From CAVXTF01 sp963701375 (GTDB lineage Bacteria; Actinomycetota; Acidimicrobiia; Acidimicrobiales; CAVXTF01): 64,000 bases of DNA. Within the stretch, counting starts at the first letter, position 1. Each line of letters begins with the position of its first letter. This document shows, one piece after another, positions 51,331 to 60,480 of this stretch. The DNA is taken from the NCBI GenBank assembly GCA_963701375.1, contig CAVOZT010000002.1, forward strand, positions 1-64,000. The letters run 5' to 3'. The notes under the pieces were generated by a model. The model did not search any database. It was not told the DNA's origin and saw nothing but the letters and a program-made list of their open reading frames with translations. The translations under genes were made by a program, and so were the position numbers.

Positions 51331-54300
51331 TCAAACCGTGACGAGCCGTTGGTCGGGGGCGTGAGGGACGGCTCCCATCTGTGGCTCCGGCTCGCTCATC
51401 ACCGCTCCTGGGCCGAGCAGGGTGAGAAGTTCCCCCGCAAGACCTCGGCTGTCGACGTTGAACTGAGAAGGGAGCCGCAGGGTCTTCTGACCGACGTTCA
51501 GGTACACCGGCTCGTCACCGGGATGCTCGGAAAGAACGGCCTTCAGACGCTCGAGCAGACCATCGGTCAGCGCATTCAAGGGAAGCCTGAGGCGCAGCTC
51601 GCGCGCGCTCCTTCTGCCACCAGGGTCGGGAACGTCAACTCCATGCAGACGAGCTTCACCTGCTCGTCGCGCGTGTCGATGCGCCCCTTCACCACGACGA
51701 CGCCGTCGTCTGCGAGAAGAGACCCGAACACCGACATGACCTTCGGGAACACGAACACCTCGATCGACCCGCCGAGATCCTCCAAGAAGAACGTCCCCAT
51801 CAGCTCGCCGCGCTTGGTGTAACGACGGTTGAGGCCGGTGACTATCCCACCCACGACCTTCACCTGACCGTCTCGGACTGCGGCCGGCACGGCACCCGAG
51901 CTCACGGCGGAGTCGTCCAGGTCCTTTAAGTCCGCGATGCTGCATTCGGTCAGACGGCCGAGCGCTGTTTCGACGCCGCGCAGGGGATGGTCGCTCACGT
52001 ACAGACCGAGCATCTCCTTTTCGAACGCGAGCCTCTGACCCTTGTCGAACTCCTGATCGCCTATCGGCACACGGGCGTCGCCGAACCCCTCGAAGCCCTT
52101 CGGAGCAACGCCGGTGTCGTCGGTCTCGAGACACGAGAACAGAGTCGAGATCCCGGCCTCCTCCTCGCGCCGACGTTCGAGAGTCCTGTCCACGATGTCT
52201 TCTGCGACAAGGCAGAGACCCTTGCGCGGATGACCGAGCGAGTCGAACGCCCCCGCCTTGATGAGTGACTCCACGGTCCGCTTGTTGAGCACGACGGGGT
52301 CGACGCGCCGGCAGAAGTCGTAGAAGTCGGCGAACGGGCCGTTCGCTTCGCGCTCTGTGACGATGCGGTCCACCAGGCCCTCGCCCACGTTTCGCACGGC
52401 CGCCAGTCCGAAGACGATCCGGCGCCGCCCTTCGGAGTCGGTCCAGGGTGTGAACTCGGCAGCTGAGCTGTTCACATCGGGGACGAGAACCTCGATCCTC
52501 TGTCCCCTGCACTCGCCCAGGTAGACGGCCGTCCTGTCCTTGTCGTCTTTGACGGACGTGAGAAGAGCGGCGAGATACTCGACCGGGTAGTGCGCCTTCA
52601 ACCAAGCCGTCTGGTACGCGATCAACCCGTAGCCGTAGGCGTGCGACTTGTTGAAGGCGTAGTCGGCGAAGGGCTCGATGATGTCGAACAACTGGGTCCC
52701 GAGCTTGCTCCCGTAACCGGTCTTCTCGCACCCGTCGACGAACTTCTCGCGTTCGGCCGCGATGAGGGAACGGATCTTCTTGCCACACGCCTTTCTCAGG
52801 TTGTCGGCCTCTTCCAGCGAGTAACCCGCGAACTTCTGGGCGGCCCGCATCATCGACTCCTGATAGATCATCAGGCCGTACGTGTCGCCCAGCACCGCTT
52901 CCATGTCGGGATGCAGGTGGGTGATCGGCTTGCGGCCGTTCTTGCGGTCCGCATAGTCCTTGTGCATGTTGGCCGCCATCGGGCCCGGCCTGTAGAGGGC
53001 CACGAGAGCGGCTACGTCGTCGAAGCTCACAGGTGCGAGTGACCGCATGAGCGAGCGCATCGGACCGCCTTCGAGCTGGAAGACGCCGATCCCGTCGCCT
53101 CGCCGCAACATGGCGAACACTTCGTCATCGTCCATCGGCAGGTGGTCGATGTCGGGTCTCGTACCCGTGGTCCGCTCGATCTGATCGAGGGCACGCTCGA
53201 TGACAGACAGGTTCCTCAAACCGAGGAAGTCCATCTTCAGAAGCCCGAGCTCTTCTACTCCGTGCATCTCGTACTGCGTGACGAGCGGGGCTTCCGACGG
53301 GTCCTGCCCGCTCTCGGGCTTTCTTTGCACCGGCAGGTGCTCGGTGAGCGGATCGCGCGTGATGACCACGGCGGCGGCGTGAATTCCGTCCTGCCTGCGC
53401 AGGTTCTCGAGGCCCTTGGCCACGTCGATTACGCGCTTCGCCTCGGGATCCTGCTCGTACATGGCGCGGAGATCTGCAGCGGCGACGTACCCGTCCTCGT
53501 GGCCCTCTTGCCGGTCGAGACACGCCTTGAGCGGGGTGTCGCGACCCATGACGAGAGGCGGCATCGCCTTGGCGATCCTGTCGCCGACGATGTACGGGTA
53601 ACCGAGGACGCGGGCCGCGTCACGAACCGCAGCGCGCGCTTTTATGGTCGAGAAGGTGACGACCTGCGCCACGTGGTCGGCGCCATACTTCTCGGCCGCG
53701 TAACGGATCATCTCCCCCCGGTAGCGCTCGTCGAAGTCCATGTCGATGTCCGGCATCTGCTTTCGGCCGGGGTTCAAGAACCGCTCGAACAGAAGGTCGT
53801 AGCGGATCGGGTCGAGATCGACGATCCCGAGGCAGTAAGCGACGCAGCATCCCGCCGCCGAGCCTCGTCCAGGTCCTACACGGATGCCTTTCGACCTGGC
53901 GTAGTTGATCAGGTCACCCACCACCAAGAAGTACGCCGAGAAGCCCATGGAACTGATGACCCCGAGCTCGAATTCGAGCCTTCGCGAAACGGCGTCGGGC
54001 ACGTGAGTGCCGTAACGGCGAACGGCTCCGTCGAACGTCAGATGGCGGAGGTAAGCGTCGGAGCGCTCCTCGTGGGTGGCGCCCGGAAACCCTTCCGGGA
54101 TGGGGAATTGAGGCAGGGCCGCCACGCCGAATTCGATCTCGACGCACGCGCGCTCGGCGATCTGCAGAGTCGTGTCGCAAGCTTCTGGCAACTCCGCGAA
54201 GAGGTGGCGCATCTCGGCGGCCGACTTCAGGTAGTGCTGATCGGATTCGAGCCTGAACCGGTTGGGGTCATCGATCGTCGCGCCGGTCTGGACGCACAAG

Positions 54301-55010
54301 AGCGCGTCGTGTGCTTCGGCGTCCTCGCGGTGGGTGTAGTGCGAGTCGTTGGTTGCGATGAGAGGCGCACCGATCGCTCGCGCGATCCGAACGAGGCCGG
54401 GATTCGTCCTTCGCTGCTCGGCGAGCCCGTGGTCCTGCAGCTCGACGAAGAGGTTGGAGCGCCCGAACACGTCCTGTAGGCGCGCCGCCAAGACTTTCGC
54501 CCGTTCTTCGTCACCGGCCAGCAGCGCCTGGAGCACCACCCCGCCGAGACATCCGGTCGTGGCTATAACCCCTTCGTGATGACGCTCGAGCAACTCCCAG
54601 TCGACCCTCGGCTTGTAGTAGTAGCCCTCGAGGTAGGCCGCGGACGAGAGCTTCATCAGGTTCCGGTAGCCGGCCGTCGTCTCGGCGAGAAGGGTCAGGT
54701 GGTAATAGAGCTTCTTGCCGCCGTCTACGTCGCCACCCGTATCGTCGAGCCGCCCCCGCCGAACGGGCCGCTCGTTTCTCGACTCCGCAGCCATGTACGC
54801 CTCGGTGCCGATGACGGGATTGATCCCGGCCTCGCGACACTCGCGGTAGAAGTCCAAGACGCCGTACATGTTCCCGTGATCGGTGATGCCGAGCGCGGGC
54901 TGGCCGTCCGCCACGGCGGCGGCCACCAGGTCGCTCACCCGAGCGGCCCCGTCGAGCATCGAGTACTCGGTGTGGGTGTGCAGGTGGGTGAACGAACGCT
55001 CACCAGCCAT
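51331..55010 (-). CDS. dnaE: DNA polymerase III alpha subunit (one frameshift near the 3' end as read)
   Basis: The replicative polymerase subunit. The PHP domain starts THLHTHTEYSMLDGAARVSDL; the active-site aspartates are in MPDIDMDFDERYRGEMIRYAAEKYG. LVALYRPGPMAANMHKDY, FNKSHAYGYGLIAYQTAWLKAHYP, helix-hairpin-helix and OB-fold regions follow. Near 51601-51609, in a GC dinucleotide run, the frame breaks after LVAEGAR. One base added continues ELRLRLPLNALTDGLLERLKAVLSEHPGD and ends at 51331. Without repair the protein stops at 51576 and loses its C-terminal domain. ATG 55010 has AGGAGG seven bases upstream. The repaired length is about 1226 aa, typical of DnaE1. Confidence 0.94.
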
Positions 55011-55151
55011 TGCCGCTCCTCCTCAGACCCTGCGGCCTGCCTCTGCCCGCTGGAAGCTTCCCGACCCGGTCGCACCCACCCGGGATCGGGGTTCTTGCGG
55101 GAGACTTTTGCTACTTACAGCCCTGTCATTCGACGATAGCGCACGGGCCTC

Positions 55152-55649
55152 TCACAGGTAAGGCCCCGCCGCCCTGCTCGCGCTCGGCTGCTCCCCCGCC
55201 GGAAGCCCCCTGCGGCGCATCTCCTCGAGCTGGGCCCGGGCCGCCATCTGCTGGGCGACCAGCGTCGCCTGGATGCCGTGGAAAAGTCCTTCGAGCCAGC
55301 CGACGAGCTGCGCCTGGGCGATGCGGAGCTCGGCCTCCGACGGGACACGGTCGTCGAAGGGCAGCGTCATCCTGTCGAGCTCGCTCGCGAGGTCGGGGCT
55401 GAGCGAATCGGCGAGTTCGTGGACCGACAACGCGTAGATCTCGCGAAGCCGTATGCGACTCTGCTCGTCCAGTGGCGCAGCGCGCACCTCGTCCAAGAGC
55501 TGCTTCACCATCGAGCCGATGCGCATGACCTTGGCCGGCTGCTCGACCGCCTCCAAGTGGCCCTCGGCGGAGGGCACGTCGGTCGGCTCGACGAGCACGA
55601 CCTCCGAGTCGCTCGGGTTGCCTTCACTGCTCGCGGCTGATGCCGTCAT
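55152..55649 (-). CDS. bpa: Bacterial proteasome activator (Bpa/PafE, DUF2587)
   Basis: Bpa forms an ATP-independent ring that opens the actinobacterial 20S proteasome for unfolded clients. The 165-aa product has KVMRIGSMVKQLLDEVRAAPLDEQSR, LREIYALSVHELADSLSPDLASELDRMTLPF and AELRIAQAQLVGWLEGLFHGIQ. Its extreme C-terminus is GPYL, close to the GQYL that docks mycobacterial PafE into the proteasome. It implies a proteasome elsewhere in the genome. ATG 55649 has AAGGA about nine bases upstream. Confidence 0.93.
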   Translation of the reverse strand: MTASAASSEGNPSDSEVVLVEPTDVPSAEGHLEAVEQPAKVMRIGSMVKQLLDEVRAAPLDEQSRIRLREIYALSVHELADSLSPDLASELDRMTLPFDDRVPSEAELRIAQAQLVGWLEGLFHGIQATLVAQQMAARAQLEEMRRRGLPAGEQPSASRAAGPYL

Positions 55650-55725
55650 GTTCCCGATCCTTCCCGCAGGTGCAACCGTTTCCTCACGGTCAATGCCTCC
55701 GTGTTGTTTCCCACCGGCTCGTTTC

Positions 55726-56895
55726 TCACCGGGACGCGAAGGCGAGGAGAGGAACGTACATCTCGGCTCGGGTCAAAGAACCGTGTCGTGCCGCGAGCCT
55801 CGTCTCGCCAGGGTCGGCGGGATCGAGGAACGCGACGGGCTCTCGAGCGACCAGCGCTACGTCGCCGAGCCGCGAAGCGACCTGTTTGGTGAGACGCCCT
55901 CCGAACCATCCGTCGTCCTGGATCTGTTCGATCGTGCGCACCCATGCGCTTGATCCGTGGTGCTCCAGTGCGGCCGCCTCGAGGTCGTTCGCTGCTCCCG
56001 GTTTAGCGTGGAACCACCTGAAGCGTCCCTCTCCTGAGATGAGCCACGAGGCGTCGAGAACGTCGTTAGCAGGAAGCTCTGCCGAGCGACCGACGTCAAC
56101 CTGACCATGATCCGAGGTGATGACGAGGCACGCGCCCCGAGGCAGGACTTCGACCAGGTCGCCGACCAGCCGGTCGACCGAGCGGAGCTCGGCCGCGTAG
56201 TTCTCGCCGAGCCCGTGCTCGTGAGCCACCTTGTCGGGACCGTCGTAATACGCGTGAACGAACTTGGCGCCCTCGGCCAGGAGCCTGCGCGCCTCGACGA
56301 CGATCGTGGACGGAACCTGCCATCCGATGATCCTCGCTCCGTCCAGGTGAGCGGCAGAGAAGCCCGTTGCCGCGAAATCACCACGCGTCACAGACGGTGC
56401 CGGAGCACCGTTGAATGCAGGAACCGGCTGGAACTCCTTCGGAGGCAATGTCCGCCTCGCGTCACCGTCCTCGGTCCGCCATCTGAGCACGTTCAAGATC
56501 CGCGCCGTTGCCTGGGTGCGCTGCGCTTCTTCCGGCCCGACGAGGATGCGGTAACCGACGATTCCGTGCGCGGCGGGCGCGAGGCCCGTCGTGATCGAGG
56601 TGAGGGCCGTCGCAGTCGTAGTCGGGACCACGGAGGTGATCGGGCCGCCGACGCCCGAGACGATCGTCGGGGTGGCCCCGTTCGCCGCCTGGAGCTGGGC
56701 CCAGCCGACTCCGTCGACCACGAGCAACATGATCTGGCTCGCATGGCGAGCAGGTTCGGGGAGCCAGTCGGGTGCCTCCCCGGTCCCGTGCGAGACGACG
56801 CCCAGAAGAGCGGGTGTCACTGAAGTAATGCACGCGCCTCCGTAGGCAGGAAGAATTGGCTCGGCGCCCGCACTGGGGCTCTCTTCGCTCGGCAC
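55726..56895 (-). CDS. Alkaline-phosphatase-superfamily phosphodiesterase / nucleotide pyrophosphatase
   Basis: A 389-aa metal-dependent hydrolase. Metal-binding positions are visible in LLVVDGVGWAQL, the Thr nucleophile in VPTTTATALTSITTG, YYDGPDKVAHEHG, TSDHGQVDVG and LAARHGSLT. This matches the type I phosphodiesterase/nucleotide pyrophosphatase pattern. No signal peptide is evident from GTG 56895, so it is likely cytosolic. AGGAG lies only two bases before the GTG, so the start is uncertain. It is divergent from the Rrf2 gene. Confidence 0.88.
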   Translation of the reverse strand: MPSEESPSAGAEPILPAYGGACITSVTPALLGVVSHGTGEAPDWLPEPARHASQIMLLVVDGVGWAQLQAANGATPTIVSGVGGPITSVVPTTTATALTSITTGLAPAAHGIVGYRILVGPEEAQRTQATARILNVLRWRTEDGDARRTLPPKEFQPVPAFNGAPAPSVTRGDFAATGFSAAHLDGARIIGWQVPSTIVVEARRLLAEGAKFVHAYYDGPDKVAHEHGLGENYAAELRSVDRLVGDLVEVLPRGACLVITSDHGQVDVGRSAELPANDVLDASWLISGEGRFRWFHAKPGAANDLEAAALEHHGSSAWVRTIEQIQDDGWFGGRLTKQVASRLGDVALVAREPVAFLDPADPGETRLAARHGSLTRAEMYVPLLAFASR

Positions 56896-56902
56896 GGCTC
56901 CT

Positions 56903-56915
56903 GACACTCTGTGTC
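56903..56915. promoter_or_regulatory. Short inverted repeat in the Rrf2 divergent region
   Basis: GACAC-TCT-GTGTC is a perfect inverted repeat, 8 bases upstream of the phosphodiesterase start and 68 bases upstream of the Rrf2 start. It could be an operator. Confidence 0.3.
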
Positions 56916-56970
56916 GCACACTACCGACCGGGTGGGGTCCCAAACGGCGTCCGGCAACAGGCCCCCCGGG

Positions 56971-56982
56971 TAACATCTGGTC
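56971..56982 (+). promoter_or_regulatory. -10 box of a probable leaderless rrf2 transcript
   Basis: TAACAT (56971-56976) is followed by six bases and GTG 56983, with no Shine-Dalgarno sequence. Confidence 0.45.
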
Positions 56983-57429
56983 GTGAAGGTTTCGACGCGC
57001 GGTGATTACGCCAGCCGCGCTCTGTTGTCGCTCGCGCTCCACACCGACGAGCTCGGCCCCACCTCCGTGCGGGACATCGCCGACAGGACGGGGCTCCCTC
57101 AGCCTTACCTGGAGCAGATCCTCCTCGCCCTGAAGGGCGCCGGGCTCGTGAGGTCCAAGCGCGGCGTCGGGGGCGGGTACGTGCTCGCGCGGCCGCCGTC
57201 GGAGATAACGCTTGGGGAGATCGTCGCCGCTGTCGACGGTCCGATCGCGGCGGGAGATTTCGGACGCCCGCACGAGAACGGGGCGTGTGAGCACGAGGGC
57301 CAGTGCATCCTGCTCGGCGTCTGGGAGCAGGTCGGTGAGCACATGCGCGGACATCTCGATTCGTTCACGATCGCAGACATGGTCCGACAGGCGAGGGGCG
57401 CCAGAACAGCGGCGCCCGTGCTTCACTGA
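56983..57429 (+). CDS. Rrf2 family transcriptional regulator
   Basis: A 148-aa winged-helix regulator: MKVSTRGDYASRALLSLAL, SVRDIADRTGLPQPYLEQILLALKGAGLVRSKRGVGGGYVLARPP (helix-turn-helix and wing), LGEIVAAVDGP. Its cluster region GACEHEGQCILLGVWEQV has two cysteines spaced by five residues; the third IscR position is Trp. It therefore lacks the classic three-Cys set, although some two-Cys members (RsrR) still bind a [2Fe-2S] cluster using Glu and His. Targets are unknown; the divergent phosphodiesterase and itself are candidates. Confidence 0.9.
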   Translation: MKVSTRGDYASRALLSLALHTDELGPTSVRDIADRTGLPQPYLEQILLALKGAGLVRSKRGVGGGYVLARPPSEITLGEIVAAVDGPIAAGDFGRPHENGACEHEGQCILLGVWEQVGEHMRGHLDSFTIADMVRQARGARTAAPVLH

Positions 57430-57435
57430 TTCCGT

Positions 57436-57471
57436 CCTGACCTTGAGTCAGGCCGGGCTGACCTCAGTCAG
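57436..57471. terminator. Twin hairpin between convergent genes
   Basis: CCTGAC-CTTGA-GTCAGG (57436-57452) and CTGAC-CTCA-GTCAG (57458-57471) are two adjacent hairpins in a 54-base gap between the rrf2 and phosphoglycerate-mutase-like stops. This fits a bidirectional terminator. Confidence 0.6.
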
Positions 57472-57483
57472 GCCAGAACCCCT

Positions 57484-58110
57484 TCAGAACAGCGTCTCGC
57501 CGACGGCCTCGTTCCAGCGCGACACGACCGGCGACCCGCGGTCCCAATCGAGGACGCTGACCGTCGCCGGATCGAGCGTGAAGATTCGCCCGACCTCGGG
57601 CTCGAGGCCAACCCACCGGGCCGCGATCACCCGCAGGATGTGTGCGTGTGCGAAGACGAGCACCTCCCCTCGCCGGCGCCGCACGGCTTCGATGACCTTG
57701 TCGGCCCTCAGGCTCACCTCGGCCAGGCTTTCGCCGCCGCCCACACCGTCGCGCCAGATATCCCAACCGGGCGTGACCGCTCGGACCTCCTCGGTCGTCC
57801 GGCCGTCGACGTCGCCGTAGTCCCATTCGACGAGGTCGTCGCACAGTTGCGCGGAATCCCCGAATCCGGCCAGCTCGCAGGTGACCCGAGCCCGGGTGAG
57901 CGGGCTCGTGAGCACCAACGTGAAGTCGTGGCCGGCAAGCCGCCGGCCGACAGCAATTGCCTGCGTCACTCCCTCGGGCTCGAGCGGGACGTCCGTACGG
58001 CCCGTGTGGCGGCGGGTTCGGCTCCATGCCGTCGTTCCGTGCCTGACCGCGACGAGCCGCGCCTGGTTTTCGGAAGCCGGGGCTCCTGCCGGGGTCGCCG
58101 AGACGCCCAT
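57484..58110 (-). CDS. Histidine phosphatase (phosphoglycerate mutase-like)
   Basis: A 208-aa member of the histidine phosphatase superfamily. The catalytic His is in VAVRHGTTAWSRTRRHTGRTDVPL, with SPLTRARVTCELAGF, the acid LVEWDYGDVDGRTTEEV and the second His in VLVFAHAHILRVIAARWVGL. Substrate cannot be fixed: broad sugar-phosphate or cofactor-dependent mutase activities occur in the family. ATG 58110 matches the family start; the frame is open upstream to 58293 without conservation and no ribosome site is clear. Confidence 0.87.
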   Translation of the reverse strand: MGVSATPAGAPASENQARLVAVRHGTTAWSRTRRHTGRTDVPLEPEGVTQAIAVGRRLAGHDFTLVLTSPLTRARVTCELAGFGDSAQLCDDLVEWDYGDVDGRTTEEVRAVTPGWDIWRDGVGGGESLAEVSLRADKVIEAVRRRRGEVLVFAHAHILRVIAARWVGLEPEVGRIFTLDPATVSVLDWDRGSPVVSRWNEAVGETLF

Positions 58111-58504
58111 CTGAGCATCCGACCATCTGTGGTCGAGGGCTGGCAAACTCGACGGCCCGGGAATGCCGGCATGGGACAGAAGTTGGTGAAGGGGGTAGGA
58201 GTAGTGAGGGCGTAGCTGAGGCGCTGCTCGCAGGTGGTCGACGCGTTGCAGAGGGGCATCCTTAAGCCACCGAGCCGGGTACAGGAGACTCACGGCAGGC
58301 CTAAAGGAAACTCACGGTTGAGATACAGGCTCGGGCGCCACGATTAGTGGAATGGAGCAGGCACTAAAGGTGTTCCAACTCGGTGGAAAGGTAGGCCCGG
58401 ACTGATAGGTGGGCCGAATTGGAAAGGCGAAGTAGGACGAGGGACACGGAACCAGCAGACCACATGAAGCGTGAGACTTTGAACGAGCGACGGAGAACCG
58501 AACA
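58111..58504. other. 394-bp non-coding region upstream of the sigma factor, with pairing potential
   Basis: No convincing gene lies here. Base composition is lower in GC and purine-rich on the plus strand. CCGAGCC (58270-58276) pairs with GGCTCGG (58328-58334), enclosing near-identical ACTCACGG elements and TACAGG repeats. A second hairpin, GGCCC (58394-58398) with GGGCC (58411-58415), lies downstream. The pattern suggests a structured leader for the sigma gene or a small RNA. I do not recognise a known RNA family. Confidence 0.45.
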
Positions 58505-59344
58505 ATGATTGCGAACCGCAGCGGGAGCCTCGACGGGATCCGGTTGTTCCTCGACGACCTTGATCGTCACCCCCTCCCTGGGCCAGAAGAGCAGGTAGAG
58601 CTTGCAAAGCGCGTCGCCGCAGGTGACGCGGAGGCCCGCCAGCAGATGATCGCGGCGAACCTCCGGCTCGTCGTCCACTGGGCGCGCCGTTACCAGGACC
58701 GCGGCGTCGATTTCGCGGACCTGGTGCAAGAGGGAACGTTCGGCCTCATGCGTGCAGTCGACAAGTTCGATTGGCGTAGAGGGTTCAGGTTCTCGACCTA
58801 CGCGACTTGGTGGATCCGCCAGGCACTGCAGAGGGCTGTCCAACAGCAGTCAGGGACGATCAGGGTCCCGATGGAAGTCGCCGAGCAGATCCAGCGAGTG
58901 GAGCGCACGACCTCCGAGCTGACCGCCGAGCTCCGTCGTGAGCCGACCAAAGCCGAGATCGCCGACGCAGCCGGGGTGAAGGAGAGCGATCTCCCGACCC
59001 TGGCCCAGGTCTCGAGGGTGGTTGCCAGCCTCGACCAGCCGGCAGGCAGCGACGGGAACACGCCGCTCGGCGACCTCGTAGGGGTGCACGACGATCCCTT
59101 CGAGGAAGAGGTGGAGCGCGCCATGATCCTGGATCGTGTGAGGGAGGCGGTCGACGCCCTCGACGGTCTTGAGCGCCAGGTAGTACGGATCCGCTTCGGC
59201 CTCGACGGCGACGGGCCTGCATCGCTTCAGACCACGGCCAGCCGGCTCGGGATCGGCGTACGGCGAGCCCGTCAGGCCGAGGCACGTGCCATGCAGCAAC
59301 TGGCGGAGCTCGCAGAGCTCGAAGCCGCATACCGCGCAGCCTGA
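58505..59344 (+). CDS. RNA polymerase sigma factor, sigma-70 family (group 2-like)
   Basis: A 279-aa sigma factor. Region 1.2 is DGIRLFLDDLDRHPLPGPEEQVELAKR. Region 2 is MIAANLRLVVHWARRYQDRGVDFADLVQEGTFGLMRAVDKFDWRRGFRFSTYATWWIRQALQ, with the -10 recognition helix (STYATWWIRQA). Region 3 is TSELTAELRREPTKAEIADAAG, and region 4 ends in LGIGVRRARQAEARAMQQL. It lacks region 1.1 and is too short for the primary sigma, and region 4 is weakly basic for its class. ATG 58505 has GGAG eight bases upstream. Confidence 0.92.
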   Translation: MIANRSGSLDGIRLFLDDLDRHPLPGPEEQVELAKRVAAGDAEARQQMIAANLRLVVHWARRYQDRGVDFADLVQEGTFGLMRAVDKFDWRRGFRFSTYATWWIRQALQRAVQQQSGTIRVPMEVAEQIQRVERTTSELTAELRREPTKAEIADAAGVKESDLPTLAQVSRVVASLDQPAGSDGNTPLGDLVGVHDDPFEEEVERAMILDRVREAVDALDGLERQVVRIRFGLDGDGPASLQTTASRLGIGVRRARQAEARAMQQLAELAELEAAYRAA

Positions 59345-59346
59345 TT

Positions 59347-59371
59347 CGGCCGCTTACCCCCTGAGCGGCCG
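59347..59371. terminator. Hairpin between convergent genes
   Basis: CGGCCGC (59347-59353) pairs with GCGGCCG (59365-59371), a perfect 7-bp GC stem with an 11-base loop. It sits just after the sigma factor stop and before the stop of the pseudouridine synthase on the opposite strand. Confidence 0.65.
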
Positions 59372-59398
59372 GTCGCTGCGTCGGCTGGCGCCGGCCAC

Positions 59399-60436
59399 TT
59401 ACTGCTCTGATTGAGCTGGCCGGTCGGGTTGAGCGGGCTGGCGCCTCAACCTCAGGACCGCGTCCAGGTCGGCGGGCAATGACGAGGTCCACGAGACGCG
59501 CCCTCCCGACGGATGTTCGACGGTCAAGCGGTGAGCATGAAGGAACAGCCGCCCGGGCTCGATAGGCGGCTCAACCCCGGACATAAGGGGCATAGTGCGG
59601 GATCTTTCGCCGTAACGGTCGTCGCCGCCCACCGGGGCTCCGATGGCAGCCATGTGCACGCGGACCTGATGTGTACGCCCGGTCTCGAGCTTCGCCTCGA
59701 TCAGGCAGCATTCGGGTAGGCCCTCAAGACGCTCGATGACCCGGTAAGCGGTGCGGGCCGGACGTCCCTTCGGTGTGACGGCCATTCGCGTGGCGACGCG
59801 CGACGAGCGGCCGACCGCAGCGTCGACGACGCCTGAATCGTGAACGAGCCTTCCCGCCACGAGCGCCAGGTACTCGCGCCCTGCCTGCCTCGTTCGAAGC
59901 TGCTCCGAAAGAGAAGCGGCTGCGGCCTCGGTCCTGGCCACGACCATCAGGCCCGAGGTCCCCTTGTCGAGTCGGTGGACGATCCCCGGACGGCTCGGAT
60001 CCCCGGAACCTGAGGCGGCCATCTGGTCGGCTAGCACCGCCAGGTCGGGAAACCGCTCGAGCAGCCCGTTAACGAGCGTGCCCTCTCGGTGCCCCGCCCC
60101 GTGATGGACGACAAGACCAGCCGGCTTGTCCACGACTATCAGTTGATCGTCTTCGTGTACCACCTCGAACACGACGCTCGCCGCGTCTGCGGCCTTTCCG
60201 TGTGCCGCATCTGCTCCTTCTGGCGAAATCTTGGCGTCGGAGATCTGGTCGTAGATGACCTCCAGGCGCTCGCCCGCGTTCACCTTCTGGCTTCGCTGAA
60301 GTACGACGTCTCCGTCGATCCTCACCGCGCCCTCGGACACGAGCTCGGCCGCCACCCGCCTCGAAAGTCCCGTAAGTGTGCAGAGCGCTCGGTCCACACG
60401 CTCGCCGGCTAGGGCTGAGGGCACGACCGCGATCAC
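59399..60436 (-). CDS. RluA family rRNA/tRNA pseudouridine synthase
   Basis: A 345-aa RluA/RluD-type enzyme that isomerises uridines in structured RNA. An S4 domain (about 10-75: ERVDRALCTLTGLSRRVAAELVSEGAVRIDG) is followed by the catalytic domain with the Asp in PGIVHRLDKGTSGLMVVA. YLALVAGRLV and TGRTHQVRVHMAAIGAPVGGDDRYG follow. The target site cannot be read from sequence. The gene pairs with lspA downstream of a dksA-like gene, a conserved actinobacterial neighbourhood. Confidence 0.9.
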   Translation of the reverse strand: MIAVVPSALAGERVDRALCTLTGLSRRVAAELVSEGAVRIDGDVVLQRSQKVNAGERLEVIYDQISDAKISPEGADAAHGKAADAASVVFEVVHEDDQLIVVDKPAGLVVHHGAGHREGTLVNGLLERFPDLAVLADQMAASGSGDPSRPGIVHRLDKGTSGLMVVARTEAAAASLSEQLRTRQAGREYLALVAGRLVHDSGVVDAAVGRSSRVATRMAVTPKGRPARTAYRVIERLEGLPECCLIEAKLETGRTHQVRVHMAAIGAPVGGDDRYGERSRTMPLMSGVEPPIEPGRLFLHAHRLTVEHPSGGRVSWTSSLPADLDAVLRLRRQPAQPDRPAQSEQ

Positions 60437-60480
60437 AGAAGATCCTTCCGACTCATCGGGCCCCGCATCTGGCGCCGCAC

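Noticed and set aside
55726..57426. Long 566-aa frame for the phosphodiesterase
   Set aside because: The first 177 codons are antisense to the Rrf2 gene and non-conserved; the enzyme starts near 56895.
58111..58504. tRNA, RNase P RNA or tmRNA in the sigma leader
   Set aside because: No T-arm consensus, no CCA-type acceptor and no conserved RNase P or tmRNA core segments could be found.
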